A stretch of 51,039 nucleotides of DNA. Origin: Amycolatopsis acididurans. GTDB taxonomy: Bacteria; Actinomycetota; Actinomycetes; Mycobacteriales; Pseudonocardiaceae. How positions within the stretch are numbered: position 1 is the stretch's first letter; the number at the start of each line of letters is the position of its first letter. The DNA lies in assembly GCF_012328925.1 (NCBI RefSeq), contig NZ_JAAXLS010000049.1, positions 1 to 51,039 of the forward strand. The letters run 5' to 3'. The translations under genes and the position numbers were made by a program. Under the pieces are notes generated by a model that ran no database searches, was not told where the DNA came from, and was given only the letters and a program-made list of their open reading frames with translations. Of this stretch, positions 34,949-43,239 are shown one piece after another.

Positions 34949-34989
34949 GGGACCTTCCCCGATATTCACGATCAGGGTCTTTCCCTGAT
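34949..34989. promoter_or_regulatory. Tandem GGG-N5-CCC boxes between PspC gene and sensor kinase
   Basis: GGGACCTTCCC (34949-34959) and GGGTCTTTCCC (34975-34985) are the same 11-mer with two transitions or transversions, 26 bp apart. The second is extended to the palindrome ATCAGGG-N5-CCCTGAT (34971-34989). They lie in the 115-bp gap between divergent genes of one signalling module and are the best candidates for binding by the response regulator at 36351-37010. Confidence 0.6.
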
Positions 34990-35025
34990 GAATCCCGCTT
35001 GCGTGCGTGTGACCATGAGGAAACG

Positions 35026-36354
35026 ATGGAAAACGTGCAGGAAGAGGCCCGCGAGCGGGCCGTCACGCGGATCCCGCGCGCCACGCCCGTCACCGGGCAG
35101 GCGTCGCGGGCGCTCGCCGAGCCCGAGGGACCGCCCAAGCTGTACCGGCACCGCGGGGACCGCGCGCTGGCCGGCGTCGCCGCCGGGATCGCCGAACACC
35201 TCGGCGTGCGCGTGCTGTGGGTGCGTGCCGCCTTCGCGGTGCTCGCCGCGTTCGGCGGCGCGGGCCTGCTCGCGTACGGCCTGCTGTGGGTGTTCGTGCC
35301 GCAGAAGGCACAGGAGGACACGGCGAAGCAGGCCTCGCCGAAGGAACGCCAGCAGGCGATGGCGCTGCTGGTGCTGGGCATCGGGCTCGCCGTCGCGGGC
35401 AGCACGGTCACCGGGGCCATCAAGGGCTGGGTCGCGTTGCCGCTCGCGGTGGCGCTGGTCGGTGCCGCGGTGGTGTGGCGCGAGGCCGACGAGTCCCAGC
35501 GGCGGCGCTGGCGCAGCGGCGCGAAGTCCGGGGTCGCGGGCGTCGTGCTCGGGGGCGGCGGCTGGTCGGCGACCGTGCGTGTTCTCGCGGGCGTCGCGCT
35601 CGTCGCTACCGGCATCGGTGTCGTGGTGCTGCGCAGCGGCAGTTTCGACCAGGTGCAGTTCGCGCTGATCGCGGTGGTCGCCACGCTGGTCGGGGTCGCG
35701 GTGCTGACCGTGCCGTTCTGGCTGCGCATGGTCCGCGATCTCGGCGACGAGCGCCGCGCCAGGATCCGCACCGAGGAACGCGCGGAGATCGCCGCGCACC
35801 TGCACGATTCGGTGCTGCAGACGCTGGCGCTGATCCAGAAGCAGTCGGACATGCCGAAGGAGGTCGCGCGCCTGGCCCGCGGCCAGGAACGCGAGCTGCG
35901 CGGCTGGCTGTACGGCCCGGCCGGGTACGGCGGGGTGAAGGAAGAGGTCGCCTCGGGCAAGCTCTCCACCGCGGTGGCCGCCGCGTGCGGCGAGGTGGAG
36001 GACGCCTTCGCCATCAGCGTCTCGCAGGTCGTGGTCGGCGACGTCGAGCTGGACGAGCCGTTGATCGCGCTCGTGCAGGCCGCCCGCGAGGCGATCGTCA
36101 ACGCCGCCAAGCATTCCGGAATCGAAGAGGTCAGCGTCTACGCCGAGGTCGAGCCGACGACGGTCACCGTGTTCGTCCGCGACCGCGGCAAGGGCTTCGA
36201 CCCCGACGACGTGTCCGAAGACCGGCATGGCCTCGCCGACTCGATCCGGGGCAGGATGGAGCGCAACGGCGGTACGGTCCGGCTGCGCACCGCGCCGGGA
36301 GAGGGCACCGAGGTGCAGCTGGAGATGCCGATCAAGACCAAGGGGGCAGCGTGA
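35026..36354 (+). CDS. Sensor histidine kinase with N-terminal PspC domain
   Basis: 442 residues. The PspC domain is at about 37-95 (LYRHRGDRALAGVAAGIAEHLG), with several membrane helices to about 232. HisKA_3 has the phosphoacceptor His260 in HLHDSVLQTLALIQ. The HATPase has N-box EAIVNAAKHSG and G-box DRGKGFDPDDV…GLADSI. The layout equals MacS-type kinases of actinomycetes. ATG 35026 has GAGGAAA just upstream. It overlaps its response regulator by 4 bp. Stimulus unknown; envelope or membrane stress is inferred from the PspC/LiaF partner. Confidence 0.9.
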   Translation: MENVQEEARERAVTRIPRATPVTGQASRALAEPEGPPKLYRHRGDRALAGVAAGIAEHLGVRVLWVRAAFAVLAAFGGAGLLAYGLLWVFVPQKAQEDTAKQASPKERQQAMALLVLGIGLAVAGSTVTGAIKGWVALPLAVALVGAAVVWREADESQRRRWRSGAKSGVAGVVLGGGGWSATVRVLAGVALVATGIGVVVLRSGSFDQVQFALIAVVATLVGVAVLTVPFWLRMVRDLGDERRARIRTEERAEIAAHLHDSVLQTLALIQKQSDMPKEVARLARGQERELRGWLYGPAGYGGVKEEVASGKLSTAVAAACGEVEDAFAISVSQVVVGDVELDEPLIALVQAAREAIVNAAKHSGIEEVSVYAEVEPTTVTVFVRDRGKGFDPDDVSEDRHGLADSIRGRMERNGGTVRLRTAPGEGTEVQLEMPIKTKGAA

Positions 36355-37010
36355 GCGACACGCCGGTGACCGTTTTCCTCGTCGATGACCACGCGCTGTT
36401 CCGTGCCGGGGTACGCACGGAACTGGACTCGATCACCGACGAGGTGCGGGTGGTCGGCGAGGCCGGTTCGGTCGCCGAGGCCGTGGCCGGTATCGCCCGC
36501 ACCAAACCGCAGGTGGTGCTGCTCGACGTGCACATGCCCGACGGTGGCGGTGCCGAGGTGCTGCGGCGGGTGCGGCCCGAGCTGCCGGACGTCGTGTTCC
36601 TGGCGCTGTCGGTGTCCGACGCCGCCGAGGACGTCATCGCCGTGATCCGGGCCGGCGCCCGCGGCTATGTCACGAAGACGATCTCCTCGAAGGAGCTGGT
36701 GCGCGCCATCGTCCGGGTCGCCGACGGGGACGCCGTGTTCTCGCCGCGGCTGGCCGGGTTCGTGCTGGACGCGTTCGCCGACCGGCCGGGCTCCGCGCCG
36801 ATCAGTGACCCCGAGCTGGACCTGCTGACCCCGCGCGAGCGGGACGTGCTGCGGCTGCTCGCGCGGGGTTATGCGTACAAGGAGATCGCGTCGGAGCTGT
36901 TCATCTCGGTGAAGACCGTCGAGACGCATGTGTCGAGCGTGCTGCGCAAGACCCAGCTGTCGAACCGCTACGAGCTCTCGCGATGGGCCTCAGACCGCCG
37001 CCTTGTCTGA
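36351..37010 (+). CDS. NarL/LuxR-type response regulator
   Basis: 219 residues. The receiver has Asp12-Asp13, phosphoacceptor Asp59 (LLDVHMP) and Lys in YVTKTIS. The LuxR HTH has LTPRERDVLRLLARGYAYKEIASELFISVKTVETHVSSVLRK. GTG 36351 overlaps the kinase stop (GTGA). It is the cognate partner of the PspC-type kinase. The last 21 bp overlap the convergent EamA gene. Confidence 0.93.
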   Translation: MSDTPVTVFLVDDHALFRAGVRTELDSITDEVRVVGEAGSVAEAVAGIARTKPQVVLLDVHMPDGGGAEVLRRVRPELPDVVFLALSVSDAAEDVIAVIRAGARGYVTKTISSKELVRAIVRVADGDAVFSPRLAGFVLDAFADRPGSAPISDPELDLLTPRERDVLRLLARGYAYKEIASELFISVKTVETHVSSVLRKTQLSNRYELSRWASDRRLV

Positions 37011-37895
37011 GGTGAGCACCACGGCGCGCCGCCGGACCCGGGTGAGCGCGACCCCGGCGAGCACGACCACCATGCCCGCCAGCACGCGCGGGTTGAGTTC
37101 CTCGTGCAGGAACACGGTGCCCAGCAGTACGGAGACGACCGGCATCAGGTAGCCGACCATGGACGTCGCCACCGCGCCCTCGGTCGCGAGCAGGCGGTAG
37201 TTCAGCATGAACCCCAAGCCGGTGGAGAACACGCCGAGGATCACCAGGGCCACGACGGCGGTCGCGGACAGGTGCACCGGTGCGATCCCGCCCGCGGGCA
37301 TCGCGAGCAGGATGAAACCGGTCGCGGCCATCATCTGCGCGCCCGCGAGCGCGAAGGGGGACGTCCCGGTGCCGGAGAGGTACTTGTTCTCGTAGGCGAA
37401 CACGAAGCCGTAGCTCATCGCGGCCGCGACGCATGCGAAGGCGCCCCAGCTCACCAGCCCGTTCGCCTGCCACGGCGCGAAGATCAGCAGTACTCCGGCG
37501 AACCCGGTCGCCAGGCCCGCGACGCGCGGAACGGAGAACGTGCGGTCGATACCGAACGCGGCCACCGCCAGCACCGTCCACAGTGGAGTGGTCGAGTTGA
37601 GCACGCCGGTGAGGCCGGAGCTGACGGTCTGCTCGCCCACCGCGAAGAGCAGGAACGGCCCCGCGTTGTGGAACAGCGCCGCGACCGTGAGGTGCAGCCA
37701 GACGCGACGATCCGAGGGCAGTTTCCGGCGCTGCGCGTAACACAGTGCGACGAGTACGAGTGCGCCCAGCACCAGGCGCCCCAGCACGAGCTGGACCGGG
37801 GTGAAGGCGGCCAGTGCCAGCTTGATCCACAGAAAGCTCGATCCCCACATCAGCGCCAGCGCGCCCAGCCGCAGCAGTGTTCTCGTTTCGCCCAC
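36990..37895 (-). CDS. EamA-family (DMT) transporter
   Basis: 301 residues with ten predicted helices in two EamA repeats (about 8-135 and 150-285). The family includes exporters of amino acids and metabolites (RhaT/YdcZ/EamA); substrate unknown. Typical motifs are GSSFLWIKLALAAFTPVQLVLGR and ATSMVGYLMPVVSVLLGTVFLHEEL. It is divergent from a LysR regulator and thus its likely target. Confidence 0.87.
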   Translation of the reverse strand: MGETRTLLRLGALALMWGSSFLWIKLALAAFTPVQLVLGRLVLGALVLVALCYAQRRKLPSDRRVWLHLTVAALFHNAGPFLLFAVGEQTVSSGLTGVLNSTTPLWTVLAVAAFGIDRTFSVPRVAGLATGFAGVLLIFAPWQANGLVSWGAFACVAAAMSYGFVFAYENKYLSGTGTSPFALAGAQMMAATGFILLAMPAGGIAPVHLSATAVVALVILGVFSTGLGFMLNYRLLATEGAVATSMVGYLMPVVSVLLGTVFLHEELNPRVLAGMVVVLAGVALTRVRRRAVVLTSDKAAV

Positions 37896-37954
37896 GAGGC
37901 CAGATTGCCGCCGCGGTTCCTTTAGAACAAGCGAATTAAACTACACACACCTTT

Positions 37955-37965
37955 CAGTAAAACTG
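37955..37965. promoter_or_regulatory. LysR-type site in the EamA-LysR gap
   Basis: CAGT-N3-ACTG inside TTCAGTAAAACTGTAA, an A/T-rich palindrome 13 bp upstream of the lysR ATG, in an 82-bp gap far richer in A/T than its surroundings. Suggested autoregulatory site. Confidence 0.45.
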
Positions 37966-37977
37966 TAAGCTCGGCAC

Positions 37978-38877
37978 ATGCTCGACGTCCGGCGACTGCA
38001 GGTACTGCGCGCGGTGATCAGCAGCGGATCGATCTCCGCGGCGGCCCGGAACCTGGGCTACACGCCGTCCGCGATCAGCCAGCAACTGGCGGCGCTGGAA
38101 CGGGAAGCCGGGGCCGCGCTGCTGGAACGAGTGGGGCGCGGGGTGCGGCCGACGCCCGCCGGGGCGCTGTTGTCCCAGCACGCCGAGGTGCTGGCCACGC
38201 AGCTGTCGAAGGCGGAGGCCGAGCTGGCCGATCTGAAGGCGGGGCGGACCGGGCGGCTGGTGATCCGCTACTTCGCCACGGCGGGTGCCGCGCTCGTGCC
38301 GCCGGCCGTGGCCAGGCTGCGGCGTGAGTTCCCCGGGGTGCGGCTGGATTTGAAGCTGCTGGAGCCGCACGATTCGGTGCCGCTGATCGAGGCGGGCGAG
38401 CTGGACGTGTCGGTCATCGTGTGGGCGCGGGAATGGCGGTCGAAGACGGTCGATCTCGTGCCGCTGCTGGATGATCCCTATCGTGTCGCGCTGCCGCGTG
38501 CGCATCCGCTGGCCCGTAAGCGCGTGCTCGAGCTGGCCGATCTGGCCGAGGAGCCGTGGGTGGGCAACGAAGGTGTGCCGGGCCCGTGCCGCGAGGTGAT
38601 CATGGCAGCGTGCGGGGCGGCCGGTTTCGCGCCGAACTTCGTGATGGAGTGTGAGGACTATCAGACGGCGCAGGGGTTCGTCGCCGCCGGGCTGGGGGTC
38701 AGCCTGGTGCCCGTGCTGGGGCTCGGTTCGCCGCACCCGGGCGTGGTGATCAAGCGCCTGCGCAACCCGGAACCGGTGCGCCACATCCACGCGGCCGTCG
38801 CGGCGCGGGTGCGTGACCAGCCCGCCGTCGAATGCCTGCTCGAGTCCCTGCGCAGCGCGGCGCCGGTCGCGGCCTGA
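37978..38877 (+). CDS. LysR-family regulator
   Basis: 299 residues. The N-terminal HTH (LDVRRLQVLRAVISSGSISAAARNLGYTPSAISQQLAALEREAG) is followed by the periplasmic-binding-like effector domain (about 90-295). It is divergent from the EamA exporter; regulators in this arrangement usually activate export of their inducer. The effector cannot be inferred. Confidence 0.9.
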   Translation: MLDVRRLQVLRAVISSGSISAAARNLGYTPSAISQQLAALEREAGAALLERVGRGVRPTPAGALLSQHAEVLATQLSKAEAELADLKAGRTGRLVIRYFATAGAALVPPAVARLRREFPGVRLDLKLLEPHDSVPLIEAGELDVSVIVWAREWRSKTVDLVPLLDDPYRVALPRAHPLARKRVLELADLAEEPWVGNEGVPGPCREVIMAACGAAGFAPNFVMECEDYQTAQGFVAAGLGVSLVPVLGLGSPHPGVVIKRLRNPEPVRHIHAAVAARVRDQPAVECLLESLRSAAPVAA

Positions 38878-38950
38878 CGTTTTGTCGTGAATCGCCCCCA
38901 TGGCGGCGAGCGACCTATTACCCTCGGTGCAGGAGCTGGGGAGGGTAAGG

Positions 38951-39439
38951 ATGGGCTTCTTCGACGGCATCAACTTCGCCGTGTCGGACGGCGTCGCGGC
39001 GGTGGCGCAGGGCGCGAAGGCCGGCGCCGCGGCAGGCGGTGGCCTCGTTTCGTGGACGGACGTCGGCACCGACGTCGCGAAGGGCGCGACCGGCACCACG
39101 GCGAGCCCGTTGTCGTCCGGCGGCATCATGATGGACCGCGACGAGATGACGGCGTTTCTGACGCAGGTGAAGCAGACCAGGGAGCTGTGTATCCAGCAGG
39201 TACAGGGCAACCGTACGGGGGATTCGCTGACGCCTCCCGCAAGCGACCAGGCCAGCACGATGTTCACAAACGCAGCTCAGACCTCCAGGGACGGCCGGAA
39301 CCAATACCTGCAGCAACAGCTCGCTATGTACAACGAACTGGTCGATAAGCTGTCGAAGGCTCTTGGGCTCACAACGGAGTCGGACGTACTGGCGGGCGGC
39401 GCGGTGCAGCAGGCCGCAGGGGGAGGCAAGTACTCGTGA
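38951..39439 (+). CDS. ESX-cassette small helical protein, function unknown
   Basis: 162 residues. A Gly/Ala-rich N-terminus (FAVSDGVAAVAQGAKAGAAAGGG) is followed by helices from about 62 to 145 (MDRDEMTAFLTQVKQTRELCIQQVQ, QYLQQQLAMYNELVDKLSKALGL). It starts at the ATG at 38951 with GAGGG just upstream. It opens a four-gene cassette with DUF3558, WXG-like and EspG genes and overlaps the next by 4 bp. It could be a PE- or ESAT-6-like partner of the WXG-like protein; no WXG motif is present, so this is inference. Base composition is visibly lower in G+C than the flanking genes. Confidence 0.7.
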   Translation: MGFFDGINFAVSDGVAAVAQGAKAGAAAGGGLVSWTDVGTDVAKGATGTTASPLSSGGIMMDRDEMTAFLTQVKQTRELCIQQVQGNRTGDSLTPPASDQASTMFTNAAQTSRDGRNQYLQQQLAMYNELVDKLSKALGLTTESDVLAGGAVQQAAGGGKYS

Positions 39440-40083
39440 CCAGGCGATTCGGCGTTTTTTTCGCTCTGGTGTGCGCCAGCGCGGGACTGCTGACGGCGTG
39501 TGCCGGTGGCAAGGTCGGAGGCACGCCGTCTCCAACAACCGGGGCCATGCAGGCGAGTAGCGGCGCGGCCCCGTCGTCGGGGACGGGCGCGGCAGACGTA
39601 CCGCAGGTACAGACGCCGCTGCCCGCCACGGCGCTCGACGGCAGTCCCTGTGACAGCGCTTTGACCACCGAGCAGGTAGTGAGCTTCATCGGGTCGCCCA
39701 AGGCTCCGGATCGGCAAGACGACTTCGACACGGGCCCGGCGTGCACCTGGTTCAGTGCGGACGGCGTCAGCGGTCAGATCGGCGTCTACTACGAGACCAA
39801 GATCGGTGGCGGAATGAACGTCATCTACCGCAACCTCAAGCCAAAGTCTGGACGCTGGGAGCCGACGACCCTGCAGGGCTACCCCGCAGTGGCTGGCACG
39901 TTCAAAGGTGAAGATCAGAGCATCACCGGTAGGTGCGACGTGACGGTCGGCATCCGAGACGATCTCGTGTTCGCCGTCGGTCTCACCCTCGGTGACAACG
40001 CCCGCAAGCGTGGCGTCGACTCCTGTGAAGGTGCCAAGGACGTGGCCAACACAGTGCTCACGAACCTGAAGGGCAGAGCCTGA
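39436..40083 (+). CDS. DUF3558-family lipoprotein
   Basis: 215 residues. A lipoprotein leader (MTRRFGVFFALVCASAGLLTAC) has its lipid-modified Cys at about 22. A low-complexity Ser/Gly/Pro linker leads to the DUF3558 domain with PCDSALTTEQVVSFIG, ACTWFSADG and CDVTVGI; two paired cysteines are probably disulphide-bonded outside the membrane. DUF3558 proteins are common in Pseudonocardiaceae next to ESX-type genes. GTG overlaps the previous stop by 4 bp; its TGA overlaps the next ATG by one base. Confidence 0.85.
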   Translation: MTRRFGVFFALVCASAGLLTACAGGKVGGTPSPTTGAMQASSGAAPSSGTGAADVPQVQTPLPATALDGSPCDSALTTEQVVSFIGSPKAPDRQDDFDTGPACTWFSADGVSGQIGVYYETKIGGGMNVIYRNLKPKSGRWEPTTLQGYPAVAGTFKGEDQSITGRCDVTVGIRDDLVFAVGLTLGDNARKRGVDSCEGAKDVANTVLTNLKGRA

Positions 40084-41441
40084 TGAGTGTCTGGGGTTTG
40101 ATCGAGGGCACCGCCGAGGTGCTCGGTGGGCCCGCTGTCACCGCCGCCATCGAGGGCGGCAAGGCACTGACCAAGCTCTTCGGCGGCACCGAGACCATCG
40201 CGGGACAGGCGACCATGTCGCCCGAGGCGCTGGTCAAGATGATCACCTCCGGCGCCGGCCCCGAGGGGCTCGAGGGCGAGCGCCAGGAGAACTCCGCCAA
40301 GGCGCAGACCCAGAACCAGATCGAGACCGACACCCGCAGGCACATGACTACGCTCGAGTCCGCGTGGACCGGCGGGGGTGCCGACGCCGCCCGCGAGAAG
40401 CTGCAGGCCGCAACGGTGCCCGTCGCCAACTCGTCCCAGGCGATGGTCACCAACGCCGGCGTCATCACCAGCCAGATCGACTCGTTCACGAACCTGAAGA
40501 ACTCGCTGCACTCCGACGTCACCGACAACCCGCCGCAGAAAAGCTTCTGGGACACGGTCACGCCGTGGGACACCGACACCGAGAACGCGATCAACGCGAA
40601 CAACGCCAAGGTGCAGGAGAACCTCCAGGCGTACAACACCTACGCCCAAAGCTCGCAGGCCAACGCCCCGCAACTGAAGACCGACTACGGCCAGGTCACC
40701 AACCTCGGCGGCGGCAACTTCGAGATCCAGCAGCCGAACCTCCCGCCGGACAAGCCCGGCCCCGGGCCCGGCAACCCGAACGGCACCGAGAACATCACGG
40801 GCACCAACAACCAGCGCACCAGCAGCGTCGGCACGACCGGCACGAACGTGCCCAAACAGTCGACCGGCCAGACCGGCAGGACCGACAGCCCCGTCGGCAG
40901 CACCGGCATTCCGACCTACTACCCCGGCGACACCGGCAGGACCTCCGGTTCCCTCGACGACACGACCCACTCGGCCGGGTACACCACACCCGGCACCACC
41001 GGCTCGAGCTACACCCCGAGCACGTTCGGCAGCAGCTTCGGCCCGGGCAGCAGCGGCGGAGCCGACTACACGTCCGGCGGTCTCGGCGGCGGCGGGGCAT
41101 TCGGCCCGATCGGCGGCGGGGGCGCTGCGGGCGGAAGCGGTGGCGCCTACGGCTCCGGTTCCGGCTCGGGCGGCTCGACCGGCAGTGGCGCGCTGACCGG
41201 CGGCAAGGCCACCGGCGGAGTCGCGGCCGAGGCCGGCGCGGCGGGCGCGGCGTCCAGGGCGGGCGCGGCCGGGGCCGCGGGCCGCGGCGGCGCCAGCGGG
41301 ATGGGGGGAATGGGCCATGGCGGCAAGGGCCAGGGCGGCGACGACGAGGAGCACCAGCGTCCTTCGTGGCTGGTCGAAGAGGATCCGGAAGGCATCTTCG
41401 GGACGGACGAGAAGACCGCCCCACCGGTCATCGGGCTCTAG
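40083..41441 (+). CDS. WXG100/PPE-like type VII secretion substrate candidate
   Basis: 452 residues. The N-terminal helical part (about 45-215) contains W95-T-G97 in ESAWTGGGADAAREKL, the turn of WXG100-superfamily proteins. The rest is a disordered Thr/Gly/Ser-rich and Gly/Ala-rich region. A short distinct acidic end follows, PSWLVEEDPEGIFG plus the last dozen residues, a tail typical of the family in this group. It is likely to pair with the first cassette protein and be exported by an ESX system with EspG as chaperone. Secretion is inferred from family and context. Confidence 0.75.
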   Translation: MSVWGLIEGTAEVLGGPAVTAAIEGGKALTKLFGGTETIAGQATMSPEALVKMITSGAGPEGLEGERQENSAKAQTQNQIETDTRRHMTTLESAWTGGGADAAREKLQAATVPVANSSQAMVTNAGVITSQIDSFTNLKNSLHSDVTDNPPQKSFWDTVTPWDTDTENAINANNAKVQENLQAYNTYAQSSQANAPQLKTDYGQVTNLGGGNFEIQQPNLPPDKPGPGPGNPNGTENITGTNNQRTSSVGTTGTNVPKQSTGQTGRTDSPVGSTGIPTYYPGDTGRTSGSLDDTTHSAGYTTPGTTGSSYTPSTFGSSFGPGSSGGADYTSGGLGGGGAFGPIGGGGAAGGSGGAYGSGSGSGGSTGSGALTGGKATGGVAAEAGAAGAASRAGAAGAAGRGGASGMGGMGHGGKGQGGDDEEHQRPSWLVEEDPEGIFGTDEKTAPPVIGL

Positions 41442-41468
41442 CGGCCCACGAGTCAGGGGGAGACACCG

Positions 41469-42209
41469 GTGCCTGTTCAACGCACCGTTCTGCTGCCGGC
41501 GGCGGCGTTCCGGCAGGCCTGGGAATGGGAGTTCCGGGAGCAGCCGCCGACCGCGCTCGGCCAGAACAACTACTGGCTGTCCGGCGAGATGAAGCGCCAG
41601 TTCGAGGACCAGACGCTGGACGTGCTGGCCGCAGCGGGTCTCGCCGCGGGCGGCACGGTGACGCACGAGTTCCGTGACACCCTGGCCACCCTCGCCCGCG
41701 GCTACCGCTTCAGCGCCTACGTCGGCGACATCTACAACGACCGCACAGGCACGGCCGTCGTGGCGACACTGGGCCCGGTCGCGGTCCGCGCCGTGTGCGC
41801 GGACGACATGGTCCGCATCGATCCGGTGCCCGCCGAGGCCGCGCTCGAGTCCCTGATCGAGACACTGCCCGCGATGCCACCCGCGCGCCTGGACCCGATC
41901 GCCCTGCCGAAATCGCGCTACCGTCCGGACGGCCCGGTGCGCAGCGAGCAGTACGAGTTCTCCATGCCCACCAAGGAGCCGGATCGCGACCCGGCCGAGC
42001 GCCCTCGCAAGCTCATGGCCGCGCCGAGACTCGGCATGCACCAGCTCTACGCCGGATCAGGCGCGCCGGCGACCGTCCTGGACATCTCCGGGGAGGGGCG
42101 AGTGATCACGTTCGTTTCCCAGGCACCTCGCGAGGAACCGAAGGTTCACTTCCTGCCCGGCACCCGCGAACACCTCATCGGCACCCTCAGAGGAAGAACA
42201 GCTGCGTAA
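41469..42209 (+). CDS. ESX secretion-associated chaperone EspG
   Basis: 246 residues with the EspG fold signature: LPAAAFRQAWEWEFREQPPTAL at the start, DTLATLARGYRFSAYVGDI mid-way, SEQYEFSMP, and a closing ITFVSQAPREEPKVHFLPGTREHLIGTL. EspG binds PPE-type substrates in the cytosol and guides them to the ESX ATPase. GTG 41469 follows GGGGAGA. No EccB, EccC, EccD or mycosin gene is in the window, so the export machine lies elsewhere. The 3' end overlaps the convergent pseudokinase gene by 23 bp. Confidence 0.87.
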   Translation: MPVQRTVLLPAAAFRQAWEWEFREQPPTALGQNNYWLSGEMKRQFEDQTLDVLAAAGLAAGGTVTHEFRDTLATLARGYRFSAYVGDIYNDRTGTAVVATLGPVAVRAVCADDMVRIDPVPAEAALESLIETLPAMPPARLDPIALPKSRYRPDGPVRSEQYEFSMPTKEPDRDPAERPRKLMAAPRLGMHQLYAGSGAPATVLDISGEGRVITFVSQAPREEPKVHFLPGTREHLIGTLRGRTAA

Positions 42210-43161
42210 CGCCGATGCCGATCGCGGCCGCCACGAACACCGCGAGGGTCGCCAGGATGATCTGACGGATCCGCGTCGGCGACAGCGTCGCCACCACAGC
42301 CGGCCGCTGCGGCGGCATCGGCTGTTGCTGAGCGGGCAGCGGGATCGGCCGCACGACGGGCACCGTCGGCAACGCGGGCGCGGTCGGCGGGATGAACGCG
42401 GTCTGCCTGCCCTGCGTGATCGCCTGGAACGCGGTGATGCTGTCGTTCAGCGTCGGCCGGTTCAGCGGGTCCTCGCGCAGCATCTTCAGCAGCGCACCGG
42501 TGAGCTGACCGGCCCGCTGCGGCTGCCGTAGCGGGCCGGTCCCGTGCTCGCCGAACGGCGGCACCCCCTCGACCGCCTGATACAGCGTCCCGCCGAGCGC
42601 GAAGACGTCCGCGGCATGGTCCGGCGGCGCGCCGCCCGCGACCTCCGGGGGCCGGAACGCCGGATTCGGGCCGGGCCCGGTGATGCCGATGTCGGTGACC
42701 TTGACCCCGCCGTCGTCGGCGAGCAGGACGTTGCGTGGTTCGAGTCCTCGGTGCAGGATCCCGGCCCGGTGCGCGGCGGCGAGCGCCGAGGCGAGCTGGA
42801 TGCCGAGGAACGCCGTCTGTTCCGGGGTGAGCGTGCCGTGCTCGCCCAGGAAGTCCGCCATGTTGCGCGAGGGCACGAACTCCATCACCAGCCACGCGTC
42901 CGGCCCGTCCCGCACCACGTCGTACACGGTGATCGCGCAGTTGTGCAGTACGCGGGTGGCCGCACGGCCCTCCTGCGTCGCGGCGGCGACGGCCTGCTCG
43001 TTGTGCGCGCCGTCGAGTCCGGGCTGGACGTACATCCGTTTGGTCGCCACGGTGCGGTGCAGGAGTGTGTCGTAGGCAAGCCACACGATTCCGGCTCTGC
43101 CCCGGCCGATCGGCTGGTCCAACCGGTACCGGCCGCCGACGAGTGCGCCCTCAGTACCCAC
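42187..43161 (-). CDS. Membrane-anchored Ser/Thr pseudokinase
   Basis: 324 residues with the protein-kinase fold: Gly loop IGRGRAGIVW (18-27) and Lys41 in VATKRM. The catalytic loop reads HRGLEPRN (137-144) in place of HRDLKPEN, so the catalytic Asp is Gly139 and the following Lys is Glu; the DFG position is DIG (157-159). After a Pro-rich linker one helix at the very C-terminus (about 300-322) anchors it, with nothing outside. QPGLD after the Lys strand and the whole N-lobe match the active kinase just upstream, so it arose by tandem duplication. Phosphotransfer activity is unlikely; a scaffold or regulator role is inferred. Confidence 0.85.
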   Translation of the reverse strand: MGTEGALVGGRYRLDQPIGRGRAGIVWLAYDTLLHRTVATKRMYVQPGLDGAHNEQAVAAATQEGRAATRVLHNCAITVYDVVRDGPDAWLVMEFVPSRNMADFLGEHGTLTPEQTAFLGIQLASALAAAHRAGILHRGLEPRNVLLADDGGVKVTDIGITGPGPNPAFRPPEVAGGAPPDHAADVFALGGTLYQAVEGVPPFGEHGTGPLRQPQRAGQLTGALLKMLREDPLNRPTLNDSITAFQAITQGRQTAFIPPTAPALPTVPVVRPIPLPAQQQPMPPQRPAVVATLSPTRIRQIILATLAVFVAAAIGIGVTQLFFL

Positions 43162-43239
43162 AGCAACCTTTCGTCGCGCCGACGGTCAGATTCTCGGCTT
43201 CCACCCTACTGGGCTATCGCCTTGGTGCAGGGTGAAGCG

